Origin: Anopheles merus
Taxonomy: Eukaryota; Arthropoda; Insecta; Diptera; Culicidae
Assembly: GCF_017562075.2 (NCBI RefSeq)
Contig: NC_054083.1
Span: 40,655,255-40,719,254 of the forward strand
Direction of reading: 5' to 3'
Length of the DNA: 64,000 bases
This document shows positions 34,501 through 45,700 of the stretch, one piece after another; the first letter of the stretch is position 1; each line of letters starts with the position of its first letter. The notes under the pieces were generated by a model. The model saw nothing but the letters and a program-made list of their open reading frames with translations, made no database searches and was not told the DNA's origin. Made by a program: the position numbers and the translations under genes.

Positions 34501-37500
34501 ATCGTGATAAGCAACCCCCTCCAAGCCTGGAACCATTTGGTCAATACCCAATACGAATGATTTAACAATCACAGCGAGTCTCGCGGTGTATGTGTGTAAG
34601 TTTCGTTTGATGCCACCGGGAGGTTCGCCGCTTGATAGATAATCAATCATTCTTCTTTGTTTTTTTTTCCCTCCCTAACGATACACGCTGCCTTATCGTT
34701 TGATCTTCGTTGTTCGCGTGCTGTCCAAACCATTGATAAGTCAAAATGACACCATTATCGAGCAGCCGGACAGTTTCGATTGTACAGCTGTAAACGCGTT
34801 TGGTTGATAACATCCGGATCCGGATACGAAGAAAGCAAGCGAATAAAAACGCATCCGTAGACGCGCTCGGTCTGTACTTACGAGCACACACAGCAGCAGC
34901 AGCACCATCCATCCCATGTGCCACATGGGACGGGTGTGATAACGGATGCGATTACGGATGTGCGGATTTTCCTCCCACAAACGCGGGCGGGCGGGTGTAT
35001 TTGCACAGCACCTCCCATCCCATCTAGCTGACTGTTGTCTTAGCGCGTCTGCCGACGTGCCGACAGTCAGCAAGTAGGAAATTGTATTTAAATAACTTTT
35101 TATTCCTTTACACACACCTCCGGGCACCATTCAGCTCTATCTCTAGCTAATGATGTCGCCCATGACGGGACCACAGTACAGGGAAGAACGAAACGAAAGA
35201 GTGGGAAACATAGTGGGAGACATTGCGCAAACAAGGGCGTACTGTGCACGTTTCCGTCCGACAATAAACTGCTTTTTAATCATCAACGTCTCTAATTAGC
35301 ACTACAGGGCAGTCGGCGTATGCAGTACGCAGTGTGTGTGTGTGTGCTGTTAGTTTGTTTAAATTGCAAAGGCTTCTAACTAATCAGACTTGGTACGCAT
35401 GGGGACAATGTTTCAAAAATGCCCAAGAACACTAAGAAACCAACATCATCCCTTATCTCAGTGTAAAGTGAACATACCATTCGAACAATGCGCTGAACTC
35501 ATTATCCGAACAATTCATACCATTGATAAACTATATCCCTGACCGGGGGGACATTCCAGGCGCGCACAAAGTTCAAATCGGAGGCCACATAATTCCTTTC
35601 AACCATAGCCCGATTACTCATCGTGATACTATTAACAAAATCGTTGTTGGCCCCGGCCCTTTCCCGTGCTGTCTTAATAAACTATCGATCGGAAAATGGG
35701 TCCATTGGCTAACAATTCTGGAGACATTACCTCTCAGCGCGCGGCCCCGTTATGGTCCAGAGTCGAATTGCTCTTTGCTTTCTGTATACGACAACGCTGG
35801 AGATGGGGACCAGCAACTTTGTTGGTTGGAAGCACAAATGCCTGAAGGCGGGCTGTGAGTGAAAGGCTTCGATGGGTCGGTCAGACAGAGAGTGGTATAA
35901 AAATAGCTAAAATGTGTAGGTCCAATTTAAGCGCCTCGCATGCGTCATCACATTTTAATAGCACCTGTGATGCAGTTCTTACATTTCCCGGTCAGGCTTA
36001 CAACTACACGGTTGTAAATGTTTACACCAGTTTGCCAAAGGCTATGGTGAGTGCTGAGGATGAAAATAAACCTCATAGCAGGCCCTTAATTATGTATAGG
36101 ACAGTTTATTTTTATACCATTGCAACGAGAAATTGCCTAATTGCTGATATAAATCGACATCGGTCAATAGGTTATTTTAGGTTATCACTCTATTTAGCCT
36201 TTCAATTATGTTGCCTTGAGAATCGAGACGCATTCATTCCCAACGTTCAATGACCCAACGTGTCCCAACTGCCGCTAGTAGTGCTTGGCAGACCCTCATA
36301 TTACGCTTTCGGTTCGGTTCGGTTTTCACTTTCACCCGCAGCCGTGGCAGCGGATGGGCAGAAGCGAAAGTTAAGGTGATCGCCCATTCACTGGCTGTGA
36401 AATAAAACCACGAGAAACGGTGACAGAAGAAGATCACCAATACATCATCATCCGCCCGAGTGGCGGGAGAGCTGCTTAAGCCTTCCACCCGACTGGGGAG
36501 GTTGCGACAAGTGCGAAGACCTTCCCTTTACGGTTGATTGAACAACTGCCGATTGAACCTTCAACAAGGGTAGGTAACGTGTATGGCCGTTGATTCGAGC
36601 GGCACACACACACACGCCTTCTGTTGGTTGTAACGGAATGGAGACATTTTTTGCTCTCCTTTTTCCTCTCTCTAATCGACACGTGGAACGGTGTAACCGG
36701 TTACTGCTGGTGCTGCGTGTTGGGAGCAGCGGGAACGATTTGCTAACACAAACAAAACCCCCAACCCGCGCCACAGCTCTTTGCCACCGGAGCTGCTTTC
36801 TTTGCCACTCGGAGACGAACGGTAGCGTAAAGAACGAAACCCTCCCCCCGGGTAGCGCAAGCAGCGAAAAGGAAAGAGAGAAGAGCAAAGTAGAAACAAA
36901 ACCATCACACCCGACCCGACACAAGGGGCGCGCAGTGGACCTTCCCCCGCGGGTGACCATAAAAGGGGAAAACTAACTTTTCCAACTGCAGCACGGTAAC
37001 CTGTTGCATCGGGTTTGCGCTGTTACATCGTACCGGTGACAGATGACACCAACGAGCCCTGTCTGGGAATTTCTTCCAGCACAGGATGCACCGCTTAGCA
37101 TACGGTTCTTCTGGCCAATGTGTTCTAGAGCGTATCCATTTCATACGACCGAGAGCGTTTTTTTCTTTATTGCTCCCCTAAAAATAAAAAGAAACGTTTT
37201 TGTGGATATTTGAGCATCAAGAGTTTTGTTTTTCATCTGAGTGTTGCATTTCTGAGTGGATGGGACCTTTCAAACCTCAACGCTAACATGCGTCAATCAT
37301 TTCTGTTTGAAAAAAACCCCTCCAAAACTATCAAAGCTTCCCCTTTCCCTCGTTTAACCTTAAAACTTACCTAACACGTGAGCAAAAGCACCGTTTGCTC
37401 GTCCATTCGCTCGTTCAACTCACTCTGGGCAGTAGCGGTGGTGTTGGTGGTGGTGGAGGTGATGCGTGTGATGCTTTTACCCTTCCCTTCAATGGGCCTG

Positions 37501-39486
37501 TTTTCCACCGCCGTAATTGCCCCAAGCCACTATCGTGTGGTGATGGTGATGATGATGACGACGCCGGGCGATGATGATTACGGTGCCAATAGAGCAGCAC
37601 ACCGCGCAATAGAAAACTGGCCCCCTGCTGCTGTCGATTTTTGGATTTGATTTTCACGGCGGTTTGTGCGGCCTCTCCTCTTCGCCGCTCCGTTTATCGG
37701 TCACTCGGTCAGCAGTCGGCGAGAAACGAAAGGCAAATATTCTGTGGCGCTATGATGATGATGACGGTGATGAGATGATTATGGTGAACGTGGTTTTTGT
37801 GCCGCCCGGAGGCTTTACCGTAATGGCGAATGACGTCTGGGTGGGTGAGATTAGCTGAAAGAACTGCGCCGAAGGGGAGGGCAAATTGCGACAGGATTCT
37901 GAGCGTATTTTCCACTCACTTTCCGTAAATTCACACAGTAAACACACGAGTCGAGGAACACGGAACACGGAAAGGGCGACACTATGTTATACTAGCCAGT
38001 GATGGCCACCGAAAGGTTGTTTGGCGTGGTTTCTTATTTGCACAAACAAAACAGAAAAAAACAACAAATACACTTATATAAAACAAATTGCTAAAAACTA
38101 AACACACTTCTTTTTCTTTTTGTAGAGCGCGCCCAAGAGAACGAAGCGTAGCAATTATTGTGCGGAGAGACACTGTAGAGACACACTGCATTAAGAATTC
38201 AACACTTTCACTTTAACTCTTCCGCAACCATGGACGGCGAAACCTGTGGAAGATAGAAAAGGGGAAGATGGATGTGATGATGTTTCCGCCGGAATGGAAG
38301 CCATTAGACGCGAGAGAGTTGCAAACGGGGGCCACCAACAGCTGTGCCAACATTGCCAGGTTTTCCATTTAGCATCCCTTCGAAAGGGGAGAAATGGAAC
38401 GGAGGAGGGAGGAGATTATGCTGATGTTTCCTCCTTAAGGACCTGTCCTGTTGTTAGATAATCTCTTCGCATAACTTTTGGTCCCTCTCTCTTTCTCTCT
38501 CTCCTTCTCGTTCGCTCCCTCTCGGTAGCCTATTACAACCGGGGAGCAAATTCTAAGCACGTCCAGGAAAAAGGGAGTCGTCCTCTTCTTAGGGTGACCG
38601 TGTGTTTGTGTGTCCCCTTGACCCGTTTTCGGTTTGCCTCATAAAATGCTTTCAGTGCTCCGGTGCTGCTCCCGCCCGGTTTTTATGCTAATTGCTACAC
38701 CTCACTACGCATCGCATCAATACCCTCGGTGCCTGAAACGCCAAAAAGGATATTTCTTAAGTATCACTTTCACCCAGGGAAAGGGGGCAGGCCGTGCGCA
38801 GGGAATCGAGGGAACATCATCAACGTTGATTGATGAGCCCTAAAAGCATTTGCTAGATTGGACACAATGGACAATTAGCCTATTGAAAACGAAACAGCGA
38901 GCGGTGGATGGGCGCTAGTATTAGCCCTAAAGAGTGTCTAATACCTTCAGCCACCTGTCGTCTAATTGCCATGCGTTGCCGGGAAATGAGGACTAAATAG
39001 AGAGAGAGAGAGAGGGAGAGAAAGAGCGAGAAAAAAGTGGTCCTGCACCGGATGCGGATGGATACGACCGGGGCAGACATATTGGTCAAGGTCTCCAGCG
39101 ACATCAATTTCGCAACTTCACGCAGCGCGCCGGAAGATCGAAGAGTCTAATCGATTTTTCCTCGCGTTCCCTAGGGAACGACGGGCCACTCCTCATTACT
39201 AGGATCTGTGGTAACTGGATTCCTGCGAAGCTGAAATGCTTCTCGAAAAAGATGGAATGTCACCGGTGGACCGCACAGCATCCACCCAAAGCCGGCGACT
39301 GATAAAATTTATCACATTCCGCAGCAAGATCGGTCGGCTTTGCTTCGTCGTAGCAGCAGCAGCAGCAGCAGCCCGGGCGGCTGTCGGGTGGCGTCTCTTT
39401 CGCGCAAGGAAAAATCAACCCCCTTTCCCGCCCGTTCGTGGAAGGGTGCGAAAGTCATCATCAGCGTGGTCGAATTCGGGGTTTGA

Positions 39487-39547
39487 CTCTCTCCTTCTCT
39501 CTCTCCTTCTCTCTCTCTCCTTCTCTCTCTCTCCTTCTCTCTCTCTT
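39487..39547. repeat. (CT)-rich tract
   Basis: Imperfect CTCTCTCCTT-type polypyrimidine repeat. Confidence 0.85.
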
Positions 39548-40785
39548 TGCTGCAGCTTTCTTCCAGCAGCATCATCGCCGCTTCACGGTTGCGTTGCTCG
39601 GTCGGTGGCTCACGGCTCTAGCGCGACGTGTCTGTTGGGTTTTGGGTTTTGGGCACTTTTTTGCTGTACTCTATTGCTTCTGTTAATAGACACATCATGG
39701 CTACACTTGAACATCTTGGGCAGGATAGAGCACGCATACACACGCACAGACCTTGCAGGAAAAACTACACACTTCAAAACACTGGTTCGGGCTCATTCCA
39801 GCGTGAAAGCCGCTCCGCACCTCGTACTTTCTCCAGGTCCGAAACTGATTTCTCGTGCTTCTCCTTCTCTTTCTCTCTGACACACTTGCCGTACCATCAA
39901 TGCCCAGGCTGCGCGGGTTGTTAGAGCGAGGCAGCACAAGTAGCAAGCCTCGCTAAAGGATCGAAGCAGGCTCCAGGGAGGCTGCAGTCTCGTTCTCGAG
40001 GAAGCCTTCACTATTGCCATCGAATTAACCCCACATTCGTCAACCTCACCACAAAGGATGGCCCTTGAGCGTGATGGCAAGGCTGCAGGGGCAGTGTGTG
40101 CATGCATGTGTGTGTGTGTGTGTGCGTTCCCCTATTTCTTTGCAGCCGGTGTCGTCCGGAGGCTGCTGCTGCCCGGAGCCCGGGATCAACGTCTTGCTTT
40201 GCATTCATCTGTCAAAAAGATACTGCTGCTCCGGGACGCGGCTTTCGGTGCCTGGACTTGCTTGGCCAAGAGCGTCCTTTTTGTTGTTCGTAAAAACGTT
40301 TTTCTCAGCTTTTTTTACACACACGCCCGAATTTTGTTCAATTTAATTTCACTTGCAATTATGTTTCACCGCGATATTACTCTAAAAGCACACAGCACGC
40401 ACTACGGAAGAACGGATGGTGAGTATTTATTTAACACAATTTCAGAATTTGGAGAGAAAAAACACACACTTGCACAAAAACGCCTCATATAAACCGTTGC
40501 CAGTAGGTTGCGCTTTACTTTTAAAGTTATTGCTCCCGTTGGCTGCCACAGCGAACCGCACGCATCCTCAAGCTTCTCGAGAGACTGACGCCGCATTTGA
40601 ACGCTACAAGCTCTCGGGGTGCACTGCACAGTGGTTATGCAAACGGCACATCGTGTCCATAATTGCATATTAGCCACTTCTTTGCTTTTGCAAGATCCAG
40701 ATGATACCTAGCCAAGATGTTGCTAGAACAGCTGCTATAGTAACTTTCTTTCAATACCTTTAAATCCCGATAATCAGCTATTAAT

Positions 40786-40854
40786 ATAACGTTGCATCAT
40801 AAGCAATACGGCAAAGCCGTACCTCCTGAATAAAAAAAATAATAACGTTGCATC
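40786..40854. mobile_element. Tiny 5'-truncated non-LTR retroelement insertion
   Basis: A 13-bp perfect direct repeat ATAACGTTGCATC (40786-40798 and 40842-40854) flanks a 43-bp insert. The insert contains a hairpin TACGGCAAAGCCGTA and ends in an A-rich tail (AATAAAAAAAATA). A variable-length target duplication plus an A-rich 3' end is the mark of target-primed reverse transcription, so this looks like the extreme 3' end of a LINE or SINE. The parent family is not identified. Confidence 0.6.
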
Positions 40855-41611
40855 TTTTTTTTCCGGAACATTGTAGACATTTATCTTATTTTGACCATTT
40901 CTCCCCAATACGCGCCCACTGCTCTCCAAACCGTTGCTGCGTTGCGAGAGAGCAGGAATGAAAATGAGAAATTTTTGAATTTCCAAAGAGAGCTCCAAAC
41001 GTCAAACTGTACCGCTGTAAACATTTCGCGAACCAATGCTTGCCATTTCTTTCATCCCTTTGCAGCAAAATATCTTGCCATCTCTTATCTTCACATTACT
41101 GAAACGAGCATCTATGTGTCTTTATCCCTTTCTTTTTTTTTGCACGATATACGAGATTGACAGATAGGAGCGGCACGTCCAAAGAAAACAGTTAAAAATG
41201 CAGGGTTACATATTTTCCTGGTTTGTTGGTTATTTTTGGTATCAGCTGCCATGATACTGATTTGAATATTGCATAAAAAATACAGCACAATCCATTGAGC
41301 TACGGGGAAAAAATAGGCAGACCCATCAAGCGAACTAAACAGTCCTAAATCAACATCAAGCAAAAAAGTAGAAATATAATTTATTGCTTCTTTTATGTGA
41401 GAAATTTTAACGATATGTAAACTTTGGCGTAAACTTTTGAAGGGAAGTTTACAATCTACCATACAAATCGTAAACTTTTGTGTGACGTCCGTATAATATA
41501 TAAGCATCTTTTTTATAAGAATATAAAATAACAAGACGAATTCCATTTTAAAACAATTATTGAAAAAAATGTGTCGGCAAAGTCGACCTTCATGTCAAGC
41601 CTACAAAGCTT
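40855..41611. other. AT-rich non-coding DNA upstream of the capping protein gene
   Basis: No gene seen. A small palindrome (GTAAACTT..AAGTTTAC) lies near 41430-41453. Confidence 0.45.
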
Positions 41612-41643
41612 AACTGTCCTACCCCTTGTCCATTTTTGACAGC
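41612..41643 (+). promoter_or_regulatory. Two-part promoter-proximal motif of the capping protein gene
   Basis: AACTGTCCTACCCCT (41612-41626) followed by TTTTGACAGC (41634-41643). The same two blocks, in the same orientation relative to the gene, occur upstream of VPS26 at 58297-58332. The motif lies about 1.1 kb before the start codon, at the probable beginning of a long 5' UTR. A promoter role is inferred. Confidence 0.4.
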
Positions 41644-42712
41644 TCATTTCATCTCGTCGTCATCGCTCGCAGCAGTAATAAAAACTAGAAGAAAGCGAAC
41701 TGGAGTCAAAAGCGCTGCAGGAAAAATTACACGCAGGAGAAGAAGGAATTCGGGCACGGAAAAATCCGACGTAGGCAGTGAAAACCTCGACGAGCAACTG
41801 GTCTCGCTGTGTCTGCCCGCAACAGATCAATAGGTGTGTAAAGCGAAAAACGTGGTCGAAATAGTGCCTAAAATTCGCTTTTGCCCGCTTGCTGCTGCTG
41901 CTGCTTCCTTTCGGTCGAAAGTGGTGCATTCGTCGCATCGCGGCTCCGCCACTATAGGTGTGTTTCATACGTTCCTTGTGTTCTTCCTCTGCGCGTGCTG
42001 TTGCTTGGTGGGCACAGAGAGTTTTGCTTCCAACAGTGAACCAGCTTGTGCAATTTTGGTTCAATTTCATTGACGGTGTGTAGAAGCTAGCCAGATAAGC
42101 TCCGAAGCGAAAAGAGGCGAGCTCTGGGTGTGAAAAGTTTATAGAAGAAATTACTCATCGCTCCCACCACTACCACCACCAGCGCTATCTGTGTCTCTCT
42201 CCCTGTCTCTTTCTCTCTCTTTCGTCAACGCCACCGCTGCCGCCGCGCCCTACCAATCGAAGAGCAGGAGTACTAGATCGGGCCCGTGACAGTTGTGTGT
42301 TGCAGACAGTGAACAAGTGTCAAACCCCCGGGGTCGTGTCCCAGTCGTCGCTTTTTACACATCGCGCAGAATTGAGGAACTCGTTTAGTTTTGTCTTTCG
42401 ATTATTTGGTGGTGAATAGATTCATTAGCCGTTCGTATTCTGCAGTGCGATAGTACAATTTGTACAATTTGACAATTTGTTGAAATAAGCATCATCAGGC
42501 ATCCGTTTCGTCCGTGCGCCTTTACAACGCACCTACCGAATTATATCTGACCCATTCTTCCGTCTTCTGCATCATCTGCAGCACACAAAAAAACAACGGT
42601 GGGTTTTCCGGTGAAACAAATCAGCTAAAGCGGACCCTCCCGAGACGGCCAAAAACCTCTTCCACCCTCCGGATCTACCAACATCACTAGCACCCAACAG
42701 GCTACAGAAACA

Positions 42713-45700
42713 ATGGCGGATGTTGACGATGTGATAAGCGACCAGGACAAGATCCGAATCGCGTCCGACTTCCTGATGCACGCACCGCCCGGCGAGTTTA
42801 ACGAAGTCTTCAACGATGTGCGCGAGCTGCTGAACGACGATCGGCTGCTGAAGGAGGGCGCGAGTGCCGCCTGCGCCCAGTACAACAAGGACCAGCTCAC
42901 TCCAGTGATCCTCGAAAACTCCGAGCTGGCCGTGCTCATCACAGAGTTTAACGATCTCGGTAAGTGGGTTTTTTACGGGGGCTTTCGATTCACGCGGCGG
43001 ACACAAACCCATTGGCACGTTGCAGTATCCCAGAATCTGCCAGTCAGGGGCGCCATTAATAGTTTTTGAATGAAAATGCGATTCACAACACATCCTCTAC
43101 TACCGTACCGTAGAGTAGGCTGTATATTTTTAGAAATCTTTGTCTCTCTCGCTGCCGGTCCGCCGCGCAGCGCTCTATCAAACCGTGTACAGCACTGTCC
43201 TTTTCCCCGTCCCGATAGCAAAGGGGGAAAAACGAAATCAATCTCGAAATTGGGATCAACAGTTCGCCGGCCCCGCTCGTTCGTGTCCTGCACAATGTAG
43301 AAGTGGATGCATTTTTTCAAACGTTTAAGGGGAAGAGAAGAATAAAAGGCACCAAAGTCAATGCTAGCCGAAGGGTGGTGGTGGTGCAATACATTGCAGC
43401 AGATAGCAAACCTCGCCGCCCTTTTAAAATAATAGCTCCTGTGTTTGTCGGTTCCATTCAACATAGATTCCAATGTTAAAATTCAGCGCCCGTGTTTGTT
43501 ATCACAGAGCATATTATCAGACCGGCACAACCCCGCCCGCGTCACATTTGCTTTGCAAATCAAACACTCCGATAAGGATTGTGGAAGCCAAGGGAAGGAA
43601 GCTTTTCCGATTAGATAATGCCAAAATAAACGCACTCTCCGGCGTACAGATTTATTTCCTATCAATGGCAATTTTATGGACAACCACACCACCACACAGA
43701 CTGACTCAAAACACTAAAATTGCGCTTTTATTCTCCTAAATAATAGAAGCAGAAGATACAAAATGGTTGCTTGCTTTTGTGTGCTAAACGTCATTCAACG
43801 ATCGCAAAAGGGAAGAGGACCGACCGTGGGTCGATGTGTGATTATCACTTCTGCCTCGAAACCTTCATTAATATTAAATCTGTCAGGAAAACGAAACAAA
43901 AAGCGGAGACATTTCAACGATAGCAATCGAAACGTGTTTGCAAAGGCGTAAAAATTGAGTTTGGTAACGGTTGGCTGGCGATGCTACCCTCCTCCAGGGT
44001 TTAGAGAAACCCATGCTATTCCCGTGCATTGGATTTGGTGGTAAATCCGCCAGCGAAATGCGATACGCGATGCGTTAAACAACGTACAAGCTTATCAATT
44101 TTGTTTTAAACTATTTCTCAGAGCAAAAGCATTGCAATGTAAACAAATATCCACACAAACACACACACACGCACACACCGCGGTTGATCGATCGGATCGA
44201 TCGTACGATGACTACATTCTTCACTGTGTGGCCGCTAGTGCTGGTGTGGCCATGCATCGAGCATGATTCATATGTGCGCTACATCTCCCCCACCGCCACC
44301 GGTATAATCCACCCAAGTATGGATTGTGGATTGCAATGAGCTCATGCTGCTGCTGTTGCTGCTGCGGCTGCTTTGTCTACGCTGCTGCCTTCCCTTTTGG
44401 CATTTTGTACTCCGGTGGCCTACACACTCTTCCCCAAAGCAACGCCGCTCATCTTCAATTATTAAAGCGTGTCCGGATGTTGTGGGGAAGTGTAAAGAAG
44501 TTGGTTCAAATTCCCTTATCCGGTAGTTGGCAAGGTGTGGAGATGAAAAGGAGGTTTTACGGATTACAGGGGTTTGCAGGAGTTCTCATAGTTGTGGGAC
44601 ACTTTATTGGCTCTTTCTTAAGGGAAAAGAACTGTATGCCATACGAATTGGACTCTATAGCACCGTTGTTGGACAAATCTAATAGGAATTTCCAAGGAAC
44701 CTGTCAAATTAGGATGCCATACAGTCCAAATCCCACCATATGAAGTTCACTTCCAATAAGATAGCGCAAAATCGGTACGCAAAACACACGCTGCTCTCAT
44801 TCTTCAATTGTTTCCCTGCATAGCTGGCACGAAACAGTAAAGTGCTCGATATTTGTTTCTCTTTTCACATTATCAGCCTTTTCGAAGCTTTTTCCTCCAT
44901 TTGCTTTTCCGGTGTTTGTGTGTGTGTGTGTGTCCTGTTTGATAACGCACCGTGTAGTACACCAGCAAACTGAAGCAGAAAAGAACTTGTGAAACGTGCT
45001 TGCATTGGAGTCGTCGTCACTATCAGAGGTGGTCGTTGGATGTCTCTGCAGCCGCTGGAGCAAGTGTGTGAGATAAGCAGAAGAAGTGAGACACCACGGA
45101 GAGTGCGTGTCTGCATTCCTTTCGAACAATAAATGCAACGACCGGGAGCGATAGTGTGTGGCAGTTGACGAAGTAGCTGCTTTCCTCTGCATTCAATGGG
45201 CGGTGGTGTGGCCAGCCACGGGCCGAACTTATCTACGGTTTATTTGGCGTATTGCCACGGATGTTCACCTTCTACACCGAGAGTCATCCTCTAACCGTGC
45301 GGCGTCGATGACGTGGAGGGAGGAAGTACGCTTTCACTTTCCTCCACAAATCATAGCGAGGGTGTGGTGTAACATAATAGACAACACCCAGGGGGGTGGG
45401 CGTTTGTGTGCATCTCGTGGTGTAGCAAATGCACCACATCCCTCCTCGCTTTGTTTTGAACTGGCAAGTGACGAGAGACGGAGGAAAGATATGAAAATAT
45501 GTGCACAGCTGGACGAGAAGGAGGAAGTCCAATCGGGCTATCATGTGCAAAAATTAACTTTAAAAGCATCGCTTTGGGGGGCGTTCAACCGTTTCGTCGC
45601 TTATCTAGCAATGAACGGGGCGGGTAGCAATGGTAAAACATATTCAATTCGATTCATATCTCAACGGTGTCCGTCGCTGGAAAATGAATTCACACAAGTG

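Larger units (their letters stand above)
26066..40785. other. Long gene-poor region
   Basis: About 14.7 kb in which I can support no complete gene. It holds (TC)n at 26752-26778, (AG)n at 28102-28149, an 18-base G run at 28343, an AT-rich block at about 29390-30480, a hairpin near 30380-30417, doubtful minus-strand frames at 31081-31590, a (CT)-rich tract at 39487-39547 and a (GCA) stretch near 39351. GC content and repeat style vary block to block, as in intergenic mosquito DNA. Confidence 0.5.

Noticed and set aside
34441..34520. tRNA-like B-box (GGTTCGATTCC on the minus strand)
   Set aside because: A T-arm can be drawn, but no matching acceptor stem, A-box or anticodon arm is found upstream.
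42682..42690. Lone CATCACTAG in the cpa 5' UTR
   Set aside because: It matches the foldback element end, but no partner end, repeat arm or duplication is nearby.
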